Source: Vibrio sp. SNU_ST1
GTDB lineage: Bacteria > Pseudomonadota > Gammaproteobacteria > Enterobacterales > Vibrionaceae
Direction of reading: 5' to 3'
Assembly (NCBI RefSeq): GCF_030563405.1
Contig: NZ_CP130749.1
Coordinates: 682,001-746,000 of the forward strand
Length of the DNA: 64,000 nucleotides
Shown: in pieces, positions 1-8,252 of the stretch
Layout of the letters: every line of letters starts with the position of its first letter
Numbering within the stretch: position 1 is the stretch's first letter
Translations under genes and position numbers: made by a program
Notes under the pieces: generated by a model
What the model was told of the DNA's origin: nothing
The model's database searches: none
What the model saw: only the letters and a program-made list of their open reading frames with translations

Positions 1-1593
1 GGTATTGATGTCGAGAAGATCCACAAAGCCGCTGAGATGTTGGCAAAGCCCTTAAATGGTAAACGAATCAAAACCTCGATAGGCATCGAAAAAGGTTTTT
101 ATTGGTCGAATAATACAGGGAATACCAACGCCATTGCCTCCCTTGCAACGATTATCGGTACTGGTGGCCGAGAAGGGCGTGTTATTGGTCGATTTGGTGG
201 GCATCAACGCGGTGGGCTAGCGGGTGGGAAACTACCAAGGAATAAGTCACCTGAAAAAGTGGCAGGTAGGCGTCGACGCTCAATAGACACCGACAGATAT
301 CTTTATTCCGGGCATACCCGTATGGCCCATGTCATTGGTACGACATGGATTCAAGCTATGTGTGGTAGTTATGGGTTGAAAGAGAAATTTACCGATTTAA
401 CAACACGTAACCCTCACCAAGCGACGCGACGTGATAAACAGCACATTATAGATACTCTCAAAAAACGAGCAGATTCCGGTGGAATGGTCGTCATCAATCA
501 AGATATTTATTTACGTGATCCTATTGGTAAACAATTCGCTGATATCATCTTTCCGGCCGCGACTTGGGGGGAAGTGGATTTCATGCGCGCTAATGGTGAG
601 CGTCGTTTACGCCTTTACCAAAAGTTTGCTGATGCGCCGGGTCAGGCTAAGCCAGACTGGTGGATTGTTGCTCAAATGGCTTCGCGAATGGGGTATGACG
701 GGTTTGATTGGCAAAACTCGAATGACGTAGCCGAAGAGTCATCGCGATTTAGCCGTGGTAGCCGTAAAGATTTCAATATGATCAAAGTTGCGGCACATGC
801 TGAAGGAAAAACGCTTCATCAAAAGCTTGCTGAATTTGGTACGGAAGGGATCCAAGGCCCTGTATTTTATAACTATGACACGAAAAAGCTGATTGGTACT
901 AAGCGCTTGCATGACACTGAAATGAGTTGGGAGGATCTTGTCGACAAAGGACTGCAAGACGGGCCTCAAGGCGCAAATATTATGCGTAAACAGCTCACTC
1001 AATTTAATAGTCAGACGGGAAAGGTGAACCTTCAAAAGCACCCTTGGGATCTGTTCAGTGATTTTCATACTTGGCTTACTCCCCAAAAGGACGAGTTGTG
1101 GTTTTCAAATGGACGTATTAACGAGATTTGGCAATCAGGGTTTGATGATACCGAGCGCAGGCCTTATATCACTCATCGTTGGCCTGAAAACTGGATTGAG
1201 GTACATCCAGAAGATGCGGAAAAACGGGGTATAGAAGCTGGAGATGAAGTACTGGTGTATTCGGAGCGGGTGGCCAATTTTAAAGATACGATTCTGGGTA
1301 TCGAGTCAGACGATTTTCAGTTTAGTAACCTAATGAAAAATGGTCACATTCAGTTGGATTATGCAGAGATTAAAGCCGTTGCGATTGTCACTTCAGCCAC
1401 GAAAAAAGGTGTGTTGTATTGCAATATGATGGACATGAAGAACCCAGCGAATGCTTTAACAACAAGGGTAGTTGACCAAATCAGTGGTAACTACAACTAC
1501 AAAATGGGCGTCGCCAAAATAAAGAAAATTGGTGAATCAAAATATAAGCGTGAGTTTGAAGGATTCTCCTTTGCACCACGTAACATTGTGTAA
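1..1593 (+). CDS. AioA-like molybdopterin oxidoreductase, catalytic subunit (5' end outside window)
   Basis: The frame is open from base 1, so the visible 530 residues are the C-terminal part of a longer protein; full AioA proteins are about 825 residues. The internal ATG at 37 is probably not the start. Seen: a stretch FPAATWGEVDFMRANGERR followed by RLYQKFADAPGQAKPDWW, and WQSGFDDTERRPYITHRWPE before a molybdopterin-dinucleotide-binding domain (about the last 150 residues). These closely match arsenite oxidase large subunits (AioA) and the related iodate reductase IdrA branch of the DMSO reductase family. Such enzymes are periplasmic or membrane-attached and pass electrons to cytochrome c or cupredoxins. 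The iron-sulfur binding N-terminus and any Rieske subunit lie off the edge. The CopD-like gene follows after 9 bp. Substrate cannot be decided here: arsenite, iodate or another oxyanion are all possible. Confidence 0.8.
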   Translation, partial: GIDVEKIHKAAEMLAKPLNGKRIKTSIGIEKGFYWSNNTGNTNAIASLATIIGTGGREGRVIGRFGGHQRGGLAGGKLPRNKSPEKVAGRRRRSIDTDRYLYSGHTRMAHVIGTTWIQAMCGSYGLKEKFTDLTTRNPHQATRRDKQHIIDTLKKRADSGGMVVINQDIYLRDPIGKQFADIIFPAATWGEVDFMRANGERRLRLYQKFADAPGQAKPDWWIVAQMASRMGYDGFDWQNSNDVAEESSRFSRGSRKDFNMIKVAAHAEGKTLHQKLAEFGTEGIQGPVFYNYDTKKLIGTKRLHDTEMSWEDLVDKGLQDGPQGANIMRKQLTQFNSQTGKVNLQKHPWDLFSDFHTWLTPQKDELWFSNGRINEIWQSGFDDTERRPYITHRWPENWIEVHPEDAEKRGIEAGDEVLVYSERVANFKDTILGIESDDFQFSNLMKNGHIQLDYAEIKAVAIVTSATKKGVLYCNMMDMKNPANALTTRVVDQISGNYNYKMGVAKIKKIGESKYKREFEGFSFAPRNIV

Positions 1594-1602
1594 GGGAAGT
1601 TT

Positions 1603-2046
1603 ATGTTTGGCGTATTATTGGTTTTGCATGTATTGGCTGCCACCATTTGGACGGGAGGGCATATTATTCTCAGCGTCGTTATCCTTCCTAAAGTCTTGAA
1701 ACACCGTTCTCCAGAAATGTTATTGGAATTCGAGCAAGGGTACGAAAAGGTGGGAATGCCGGCTTTGGTTGTTCAAGTGGTGACCGGGTTGATGCTCGCT
1801 TATCACATGTTGCCGGACATTAGCTTATGGTTTGATATGTCAATTCCACTGGCTCATGGTATTGCGGCTAAATTGACGTTGCTGTCTCTGACGGTATTGT
1901 TAGCCCTAGACGCACGATTTCGCGTGATTCCAAAATTATCGAAGGACAATCTAGTTGATATGGCACTGCACATTGTGCCAGTGACCATTATTTCTATTTT
2001 GTTTGTGGTTGTCGGAGTTTCATTTAGAACGGGTTGGCTGATGTGA
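1603..2046 (+). CDS. CopD-like four-helix membrane protein
   Basis: This 147-residue protein is almost entirely hydrophobic, with about four membrane segments (residues 3-28, 50-70, 84-104, 122-142). It has the HVLAATIWTGGHIIL start typical of CopD-domain proteins, with conserved histidines at residues 9 and 20 and further ones at HG and HIVP. CopD family members are inner-membrane copper-handling or haem-binding proteins. It starts 9 bp after the AioA-like gene behind AAGGGAAG and is probably cotranscribed with it. I infer a role in electron transfer or copper supply for the molybdoenzyme or the neighbouring cupredoxin, but the sequence alone does not prove it. Confidence 0.65.
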   Translation: MFGVLLVLHVLAATIWTGGHIILSVVILPKVLKHRSPEMLLEFEQGYEKVGMPALVVQVVTGLMLAYHMLPDISLWFDMSIPLAHGIAAKLTLLSLTVLLALDARFRVIPKLSKDNLVDMALHIVPVTIISILFVVVGVSFRTGWLM

Positions 2047-2099
2047 TATTTTTGTACGTTTAGTGCAGAATATTTGACCATGTCTAAGTCTAAGTAGAT

Positions 2100-2136
2100 A
2101 AGAAGAAACAGCGCCAATTCGGCGCTGTTTCTTCTT
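2100..2136. terminator. Bidirectional terminator between CopD-like gene and pseudoazurin
   Basis: A perfect 16-bp inverted repeat (2100-2115 with 2121-2136, loop AATTC) has an A-rich 5' arm and a T-rich 3' arm, so it can work in both directions. It lies between two convergent genes. Confidence 0.85.
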
Positions 2137-2220
2137 GTTACTGACCCTTTAACCTGCCTTCAGGCTGGCATTCCTATCACACATCAACAGAGAGCAGATG
2201 CTTCAAGACAGGGACAAAGG

Positions 2221-2685
2221 TTATTGAACTTTTTGCTCTGCTTGATCGAGCAAGCCTTGCATCTTTTTCTGAGCTCTGCGACTCACACGTTTTTTGGCCG
2301 CGGTGCGAGCTTCTTCTAAGTTAACACTTGGATCACCAACAACCACAAGTGCCACCATTCCGTGTCTGTGATGTACTTTACATTTTATGCCATAAACTCC
2401 GGGCTTATCAAAAGTGACTTCCTGAACATTTGACCCGGATATCATAAGAGGTTTAGCTCCGTCAGGAAGCATCCCTTGAATGCTATGAGCAGTATGAGAT
2501 CCAACAGTCCCTTTGAAGAGCACTTTGTCTCCAGGTTCGATTTCGACGTAATCAGGAATAAATTGATACATCTTGTCGATATTCTCAGAATTCATGTCCA
2601 TCACTTGTTTGATAACTTTGGTTTCAGCAAGCGCTGGGGTGGCAATAATAGATAGGATTAGTAAAAGTACGCGCATGGTATTCAC
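2221..2685 (-). CDS. Pseudoazurin-like periplasmic blue copper protein
   Basis: The 154-residue product has a signal peptide (residues 1-20, cleavage after ATPALA) and one cupredoxin domain. The type-1 copper ligands are visible: a histidine in GSHTAHS, then CKVHHRHGM, which gives the Cys-x2-His-x4-Met ligand spacing of pseudoazurin. A basic, alanine-rich tail of about 35 residues follows. Pseudoazurins carry single electrons in the periplasm between cytochromes and reductases. It is convergent with the AioA-like operon. I infer that it may be the redox partner of that enzyme; nitrite reductase (NirK) or N2O reductase partners are not in the window. Confidence 0.85.
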   Translation of the reverse strand: MNTMRVLLLILSIIATPALAETKVIKQVMDMNSENIDKMYQFIPDYVEIEPGDKVLFKGTVGSHTAHSIQGMLPDGAKPLMISGSNVQEVTFDKPGVYGIKCKVHHRHGMVALVVVGDPSVNLEEARTAAKKRVSRRAQKKMQGLLDQAEQKVQ

Positions 2686-2969
2686 TCAGTAAATTAGAAT
2701 TATTTTCATTAATGCTAATTTATTCAGGGTTTGGTTTAAAGTTGATTTTTACATCAATACGATGAATTGAAAGGGTTGTTGTGTTAGATCAAGCAAACCA
2801 ACCGACGCCCCAAGCTATAACCTGAGTTCATCTCGACATTAAAGGGCGAACAGCTTTGTTTACATTCCGAATAGGTAGGAGTGGTTTTCACAATTACACA
2901 TAGTTTTTCACGCAAACGGTGTTCTACATGTATTTATAGGCTTCTATATATATTTATAAGAACCCAAAT

Positions 2970-2988
2970 GAAAATGATTGTCATTTGC
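2970..2988. promoter_or_regulatory. Candidate Fur box upstream of nirB
   Basis: GAAAATGATTGTCATTTGC matches the 19-bp Fur consensus at 14 of 19 positions and is nearly palindromic around its centre. It lies about 255 bp upstream of nirB and 285 bp from the divergent pseudoazurin gene, so which gene it serves is unclear. Confidence 0.4.
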
Positions 2989-3132
2989 TTACGTTATTGG
3001 TAACCTATTGTGAAACTTTACAACATCCCGCTTAATGCACTGATGTGTATATAAAACCCCGCTAAACCCTATCTGAACTGTGGTTATTCGTTTGCTTTGC
3101 TTGATAATTAAGCATCTCTACCTCTTTTGTTC

Positions 3133-3139
3133 TACCCCT
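3133..3139 (+). promoter_or_regulatory. Candidate NarP heptamer
   Basis: TACCCCT fits the NarL/NarP heptamer TACYYMT exactly, and a degenerate inverted partner (TAGGGTA) follows at 3141-3147. It lies 23 bp upstream of the FNR box, a usual arrangement in nitrite reductase promoters. Confidence 0.4.
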
Positions 3140-3161
3140 TTAGGGTAGTTCGTTTTCGTAA

Positions 3162-3175
3162 TTGATTTACATCAT
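3162..3175. promoter_or_regulatory. FNR box upstream of nirB
   Basis: TTGATTTACATCAT matches TTGAT-N4-ATCAA at 9 of 10 fixed positions. It is centred about 73 bp upstream of the nirB start codon. This suggests anaerobic activation of nirBD, as known in enterobacteria. Confidence 0.75.
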
Positions 3176-3241
3176 ATTTTCATTTTCTTTCATAATTCAT
3201 TATTCGCTCAGTTAAGAAATATATAACCTTCAGGAATTCTT

Positions 3242-5815
3242 ATGAGCAAGATGAAGCTAGTCGTAATCGGTAACGGGATGGTCGGTCATCGCTATATCGA
3301 AGATTTAGTCGAGAAGACAGATGTTGCAAATATGGACATCACGGTGTTCTGTGAAGAACCACGTGTTGCGTATGACCGTGTGCACCTTTCTTCTTACTTT
3401 TCACACCATACTGCATATGAACTTTCTTTAGTAAAAGAAGGCTTCTACGAAAAACACGGCATCAATATGCTGATCGGTGAACGTGCTATCAACGTTAACC
3501 GTGAAAAGAAAACAGTTTATTCCAGCACTGGCCGTGAAATTCAATACGACAAACTTGTTCTTGCTACTGGTTCTTTCCCGTTTGTACCGCCAATTAAAGG
3601 CCACGAAGGTAAAGACTGTTTTGTTTACCGTACTATCGAAGACTTAAAAGCTATCGAAGCGACGGCAAAGAATTCTAAATCTGGTGTTGTTGTTGGTGGT
3701 GGCCTACTTGGCCTTGAAGCGGCTGGTGCTCTAAAGGCATTAGGTGTGACGACTCACGTAGTTGAGTTTGCTCCCAAGCTTATGGCAGAGCAGCTTGATC
3801 TAGCTGGTGGTAACCAACTTCGTCAAAAAATCGAACGTATGGGCGTAAACGTTCATACAAGTAAGAACACGCTTGAAATTGCTCCTGAAGGCACTGAAGC
3901 TCGTAACGTAATGCGTTTTGCCGATGGTACAGAGCTAGAAACTGATTTCATCGTATTCTCTGCCGGTATTCGCCCACAAGACAAACTTGCTCGTCAAATG
4001 GGCCTAGGTATTGCGCCTCGCGGTGGTATCGAGATTAACGATCACTGTCAAACGACAGACAAAGATATCTACGCTATCGGTGAGTGTGCGTCATGGAACC
4101 AAACGTTCTACGGCCTAGTGGCTCCTGGTTACAAAATGGCGACAGTGGCGGTTGACCACGTTGTCGGTAACGAAAGCACATTTGAAGGTGCTGACATGTC
4201 TGCGAAGCTTAAGCTTCTAGGTGTGAAAGTAGGTTCTATCGGTGATGCTAACGGCCGCACTCCTGGTTGTAAGAGCTACGTTTACCAGAACGAAGAGCAA
4301 GAAGTTTACAAGCGTCTAATCGTTTCTGAAGACAACAAGAAGCTGCTTGGTGCAGTAATGGTTGGTGACACGTCTGACTACGGCGATCTTCTTCAGCTAA
4401 TGCTGAACGAAATCGACCTGCCAGAACACCCAGATGCTCTAATTCTTCCTGCTCATGCAGGCGGTGAAAAGCCAACACTTGGCGCAGACTCGCTTCCTGA
4501 ATCTGCAGTTATCTGTTCTTGTTTCGATGTGACTAAAGGCAAGATCGCTCAAGCGGTTGCTGAAGGTCATCACACAATCGGCGATATCAAAGCAGTAACC
4601 GGTGCAGGTACTGGCTGTGGTGGTTGTATTCCACTAGTGACTTCAGTGCTAAACGCTGAACTTGCTAAAGCCGGTGTTGAAGTGAAGAACGATGTATGTG
4701 AGCACTTTGCTTACTCTCGCCAAGAGCTTTTCCACCTAATTCGTATCGAAGAAATCAAAACATTCGATGAACTACTAGAGAAATACGGTAAAGGCTACGG
4801 CTGTGAAGTATGTAAGCCTCTAGCGGGTTCTATTCTTGCTTCATGCTGGGGTGAGCACATCCTTAAGCCTGAGCTAGTGAAACTGCACGATACCAACGAT
4901 AACTTCCTAGGTAACATGCAAAAAGACGGTACTTACTCTGTTATCCCTCGTATGGCGGGTGGTGAAGTAACACCTCAGGCACTGAGCGTTCTTGCTGATG
5001 TTGCTGCAGAATACAACTTGTACACCAAGATCACGGGTGCACAACGTATCGGTCTATTCGGTGCTCAGAAAGATGACTTACCAGCAATCTGGAAGAAGTT
5101 AATCGCTGCAGGTTACGAAACGGGTCAAGCTTACGCAAAAGCACTTCGCATGGCGAAGACATGTGTGGGTTCGACTTGGTGTCGTTACGGCGTTCAAGAT
5201 TCAGTTGGCCTAGGCGTGATGATCGAGAACCGTTACAAAGGCATCCGTACTCCTCATAAGATGAAGTTTGGTGTGTCTGGCTGTACTCGTGAGTGTGCTG
5301 AAGCTCAAGGTAAAGATTTAGGTATTATCGCAACTGACGCTGGTTGGAACATGTATGTATGTGGTAACGGTGGTATGAAACCTCGTCACGCAGACTTACT
5401 TGCAAGCGACCTAGACCAAGAAACGCTGATCAAATACATCGACCGTTTCATGATGTTCTACATCCGCACGGCTGCTCCACTGCAACGTACTTCGGTATGG
5501 ATGGACAACCTAGAAGGTGGTGTTGATTACCTACGTGAAGTGATTGTAGACAACAAGCTTGGTATCAATGACCAACTTGAAACTGACATCGCTGGCCTAG
5601 TTGATAACTTTGCTTGTGAATGGACAGATACAATCAACGACGAAGCTCAACTTAAGCGCTTCGCACATTTCATCAATGCTGATGACCGCGATGAAAACGT
5701 AGTGTTTGTTGAAGATGGCCGTGAACAACACCGTCCAGCGACTTTCACAGAGAAACACCCTGAAGCCATTACTTCAAGGCTCCAGGGCGACATCATTCAC
5801 GTAGAAACTGTTTAA
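3242..5815 (+). CDS. nirB: NADH-dependent nitrite reductase, large subunit
   Basis: The 857-residue cytoplasmic protein reduces nitrite to ammonium with NADH, together with NirD. Seen in order: an FAD/NADH oxidoreductase domain (about 4-290, with a GGGLLGLEAAGAL nucleotide-binding motif); a BFD-like [2Fe-2S] domain (CSC near 424 and CGGC near 460); a sulfite/nitrite reductase ferredoxin-like half domain (about 555-620); and the siroheme/[4Fe-4S] domain, with ligands C641, C647, C681 and C685 in TCVGSTWC and GCTRECAE. Length matches the family. nirD follows after 14 bp and nirC and cobA (siroheme synthesis) are downstream. FNR and NarP-like sites upstream suggest induction by anoxia and nitrate/nitrite. 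Confidence 0.97.
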   Translation: MSKMKLVVIGNGMVGHRYIEDLVEKTDVANMDITVFCEEPRVAYDRVHLSSYFSHHTAYELSLVKEGFYEKHGINMLIGERAINVNREKKTVYSSTGREIQYDKLVLATGSFPFVPPIKGHEGKDCFVYRTIEDLKAIEATAKNSKSGVVVGGGLLGLEAAGALKALGVTTHVVEFAPKLMAEQLDLAGGNQLRQKIERMGVNVHTSKNTLEIAPEGTEARNVMRFADGTELETDFIVFSAGIRPQDKLARQMGLGIAPRGGIEINDHCQTTDKDIYAIGECASWNQTFYGLVAPGYKMATVAVDHVVGNESTFEGADMSAKLKLLGVKVGSIGDANGRTPGCKSYVYQNEEQEVYKRLIVSEDNKKLLGAVMVGDTSDYGDLLQLMLNEIDLPEHPDALILPAHAGGEKPTLGADSLPESAVICSCFDVTKGKIAQAVAEGHHTIGDIKAVTGAGTGCGGCIPLVTSVLNAELAKAGVEVKNDVCEHFAYSRQELFHLIRIEEIKTFDELLEKYGKGYGCEVCKPLAGSILASCWGEHILKPELVKLHDTNDNFLGNMQKDGTYSVIPRMAGGEVTPQALSVLADVAAEYNLYTKITGAQRIGLFGAQKDDLPAIWKKLIAAGYETGQAYAKALRMAKTCVGSTWCRYGVQDSVGLGVMIENRYKGIRTPHKMKFGVSGCTRECAEAQGKDLGIIATDAGWNMYVCGNGGMKPRHADLLASDLDQETLIKYIDRFMMFYIRTAAPLQRTSVWMDNLEGGVDYLREVIVDNKLGINDQLETDIAGLVDNFACEWTDTINDEAQLKRFAHFINADDRDENVVFVEDGREQHRPATFTEKHPEAITSRLQGDIIHVETV

Positions 5816-5829
5816 GGGGAGACGACATC

Positions 5830-6153
5830 ATGGCATTTACCAAAGTTTGTAAGATCGAAGACATTACTCCAGGAACAGGTGTTTGTGCGTTGGTTGCTGG
5901 TGAGCAAGTGGCAATCTTCCGTCCAACTAAGGCTGAAGAAGTACTAGCGATTAGTAACACCGACCCATACTTTCAATCTAACGTATTATCACGCGGCTTG
6001 ATTGTTGAGCACAAACAAGAGCTTTGGGTGGCAAGCCCACTTAAGAAGCAGCGCTTTAACCTGACAACAGGTGTGTGCATGGAAGACGAGAACTTCAACG
6101 TGAAAGCGTATAGAGCTCGTGTTACCAAAGGCGCTGTTGAAATCTCAGCATAA
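5830..6153 (+). CDS. nirD: Nitrite reductase, small subunit
   Basis: This 107-residue protein has the Rieske-like fold of NirD but, like other NirD proteins, lacks the CxH...CxxH iron-sulfur ligands of true Rieske proteins (SNTDPYFQSNVLSRG occupies the first ligand region). It is the partner of NirB. It lies 14 bp after nirB with GGGGAGA as ribosome site, so the two are translated from one message. Length is normal for the family. Confidence 0.95.
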   Translation: MAFTKVCKIEDITPGTGVCALVAGEQVAIFRPTKAEEVLAISNTDPYFQSNVLSRGLIVEHKQELWVASPLKKQRFNLTTGVCMEDENFNVKAYRARVTKGAVEISA

Positions 6154-6184
6154 CGGTTTACTTAGCAAGATTTGATAGTTCAAG

Positions 6185-6230
6185 GGTTCTAGTTATCGAC
6201 ATTGCCTTAATTCGGCAACTAGAACCTTTT
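6185..6230 (+). terminator. Hairpin between nirD and nirC
   Basis: GGTTCTAGTT (6185-6194) pairs with AACTAGAACC (6217-6226), with a small inner GCC/GGC stem, followed by TTTT. It looks like a terminator or attenuator that would lower nirC expression relative to nirBD. Confidence 0.65.
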
Positions 6231-6276
6231 CCTATCCGATTTTAACTTTTAATTTAAACTTTTTAAGGACAACCTT

Positions 6277-7092
6277 ATGTCTACTGATTTTAAACCGGCA
6301 GAATTCGTTCAAACTATGATCGATGTAGGTGAAGCGAAAACGAAAACAAGTACTCGCGATCTTCTGATTCGAAGCACTATGGCTGGTATCATCCTTTCTC
6401 TTGCTGTTGTTGTGGCAATCACGACTATCGTGCAAACAGGCATTGGTATTGTTGGCGCTCTTGTGTTCCCAGTGGGCTTCGTCATTCTAAGTGTAATGGG
6501 CTATGACCTAGTAACAGGTGTATTTGGTCTTGCTCCTTTAGCGAAATTTGATAACCGTCCAGGTATTACTTGGGGTCGTATCCTACGTTGTTGGGGTCTT
6601 GTTGGTCTTGGTAACCTTATCGGTTCTTTAATTGTTGCAGTGTTAGTGGCAATTTCACTTACAGGTAACTTCTCTTTAGAACCAAACGCAGTTGCTCAAA
6701 AGTTCATTGCTGTTTCTACTGCGCGTAGCCTAGGTTTTGAAAATATGGGCATGGACGGTTGGATCACATGTTTCGTGCGCGGCATCTTCTGTAACCTAAT
6801 GGTTTGTCTAGGTGTGATTGGTAACATGACGGCACGTACTGTCGCTGGCCGTGTAGCAATGATGTGGTTCCCAATCTTCATCTTCTTCGCATTAGTATTT
6901 GAGCACACAGTAGTAAACATGTTCTTATTCCCACTGGGTATGATTCTTGGCGCTGACTTCGGTATCGCGACATGGTTGAACTTCAACCTTATCCCAACAA
7001 TCTTAGGTAACATCGTTGGTGGCCTACTGTTAACGTGTGTTCCTCTATACCTAACTCATGCTAAAACAGCTCCTTCTCTAGGCGCGAAGTAA
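6277..7092 (+). CDS. nirC: Formate/nitrite transporter family protein, nitrite channel
   Basis: The 271-residue inner-membrane protein belongs to the FNT family: about six membrane segments after a 30-residue cytoplasmic start, with family stretches such as GLGNLIGSL and FCNLMVCLGV and a last block NIVGG. Because it follows nirBD, nitrite import (or export to avoid toxicity) is the likely role rather than formate transport. Ribosome site TTAAGGA. A hairpin separates it from nirD, so it may be partly uncoupled from the upstream genes. Confidence 0.9.
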   Translation: MSTDFKPAEFVQTMIDVGEAKTKTSTRDLLIRSTMAGIILSLAVVVAITTIVQTGIGIVGALVFPVGFVILSVMGYDLVTGVFGLAPLAKFDNRPGITWGRILRCWGLVGLGNLIGSLIVAVLVAISLTGNFSLEPNAVAQKFIAVSTARSLGFENMGMDGWITCFVRGIFCNLMVCLGVIGNMTARTVAGRVAMMWFPIFIFFALVFEHTVVNMFLFPLGMILGADFGIATWLNFNLIPTILGNIVGGLLLTCVPLYLTHAKTAPSLGAK

Positions 7093-7121
7093 TACGGTAA
7101 ACGTAATTTAGTATGAGATTG

Positions 7122-7154
7122 AAAGCCCCAACAAAGTGTTTGGGGCTTTTTTAG
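7122..7154 (+). terminator. Rho-independent terminator after nirC
   Basis: AAAGCCCCA (7122-7130) pairs with TGGGGCTTT (7141-7149) and is followed by a T-tract. Confidence 0.85.
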
Positions 7155-7328
7155 TTTAAAAACTGTCAGTTTATTCTCGGGCAGACACCCCCTTAGTTAT
7201 CATAGTGCGTTGTTTTCTATTGAGTAAAACATCTGCAATAGATTGTTTTGTTATAATTATTTCTATCTTCGTTAGTATTTAGACAGAATATTTATTTCAA
7301 CACCTGATAGTCTAAGAGTTAAGGATTT

Positions 7329-7360
7329 TGATAAGTCATCATGAATACAGTGACTTATCA
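7329..7360. promoter_or_regulatory. Inverted repeat upstream of cobA, candidate operator
   Basis: TGATAAGTCA (7329-7338) and TGACTTATCA (7351-7360) are perfect 10-bp inverted arms whose centres are 22 bp apart, ending 47 bp before cobA. There is no T-tract, so an operator for a dimeric regulator fits better than a terminator. I do not recognise the regulator. Confidence 0.45.
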
Positions 7361-7407
7361 CATAGATTGAAGCTTGAGATAAAACAAGCAAACCTTCGGA
7401 GCGCAGA

Positions 7408-8184
7408 ATGTCAGAAGTATCGTCATCGAATGTTAAAGAAATAAGCAATGGATTTGTTTCATTGGTAGGTGCAGGTCCGGGTGACCCGGATTTACTTACA
7501 CTAAAAGCGGCGCGAGTGATTCAACAAGCAGACGTTTTGGTTTATGACCGCTTGGTATCAAAAGATATCTTAGCGATGGCTAACCCAGAAGCTGAAATGT
7601 TGTATGTGGGTAAGAAGCTCGATCATCACTGTGTACCACAAGATCAGATCAACCAACTATTGGTGACCAAAGCACAAGAAAACAAGCACGTTGTGCGTCT
7701 AAAAGGTGGTGATTCGTTTATCTTTGGCCGTGGTGGCGAAGAGTGCGAAACGTTAGCTGAGAATGACGTGAGATTTGAAGTGATTCCTGGCATTACTGCA
7801 GCCGCAGGAGCGACCGCATATGCGGGAATTCCATTGACTCACCGTGACCACGCGCAAAGCGTACAGTTTATTACGGGTCATTTGAAGAAAGATGGTGAAG
7901 ATATTGACTGGCGTTCTCTTGCTCAACACAATCACACGATCGTGTTTTACATGGGCTTGAAAGAGAGTCCGAATATTCAGAAGAATTTACTCGATAACGG
8001 TATGCGAGAAGACATGCCAGTTGCGATTATCGAAAATGGCACTCGCCAAGAGCAGAAAGTGTTTAGAGGTGGGCTACGTGACCTAGCTGATCTTGCTGGC
8101 GTTGCAAAGAGCCCCGCACTGATTGTGGTTGGAAGTGTTGCTCAGCTCCATGAAAAACTGGCTTGGTTTAACAAGCCAGCTTAA
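7408..8184 (+). CDS. cobA: Uroporphyrinogen-III C-methyltransferase (SUMT)
   Basis: The 258-residue cytoplasmic enzyme adds two methyl groups from S-adenosylmethionine to uroporphyrinogen III, giving precorrin-2 for siroheme (and cobalamin). Family motifs are present: LVGAGPGDPDLLTLKA near residue 17, KGGDSFIFGRGGEE near 100 and VIPGITAAAGATAYAGIPLT near 127. It has no CysG-type dehydrogenase/ferrochelatase domain, so those steps must be encoded elsewhere. Its place behind nirBDC fits supply of siroheme to NirB. Ribosome site CGGAGCG. Confidence 0.95.
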   Translation: MSEVSSSNVKEISNGFVSLVGAGPGDPDLLTLKAARVIQQADVLVYDRLVSKDILAMANPEAEMLYVGKKLDHHCVPQDQINQLLVTKAQENKHVVRLKGGDSFIFGRGGEECETLAENDVRFEVIPGITAAAGATAYAGIPLTHRDHAQSVQFITGHLKKDGEDIDWRSLAQHNHTIVFYMGLKESPNIQKNLLDNGMREDMPVAIIENGTRQEQKVFRGGLRDLADLAGVAKSPALIVVGSVAQLHEKLAWFNKPA

Positions 8185-8252
8185 GTGATTGATGATCAAG
8201 CTTAGCTTGTTAGCTTGGTTGATGGTTAACCAAAGGCTTAGCTGACTAAGAA

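Larger units (their letters stand above)
2686..3241. other. Intergenic regulatory region between pseudoazurin and nirB
   Basis: This 556-bp region holds no convincing gene. It is the shared divergent promoter region. It contains a spaced TTGAT/ATCAA inverted repeat at 2742-2757, a Fur-like box at 2970-2988, a NarP-like heptamer at 3133-3139 and an FNR box at 3162-3175. A nirB ribosome site (CAGGAATTC) lies just before the start. Confidence 0.6.
7093..7407. other. Gap between nirC and cobA
   Basis: These 315 bp hold the nirC terminator, an AT-rich stretch and a long inverted repeat just before cobA. I see no gene. The gap suggests cobA has its own promoter. Confidence 0.5.

Noticed and set aside
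1..1593. Firm call as arsenite oxidase or iodate reductase
   Set aside because: The N-terminus and neighbouring subunits are outside the window; only the wider AioA-like clade is supported.
2742..2757. TTGAT-N6-ATCAA inverted repeat upstream of pseudoazurin as an FNR box
   Set aside because: FNR sites need four bases between the half sites; here there are six, so it was noted but not called.
8185..8252. Terminator between cobA and the DUF4174 gene
   Set aside because: Partial complementarity (TTGGTT/AACCAA) exists but the stem is weak and has no T-tract.
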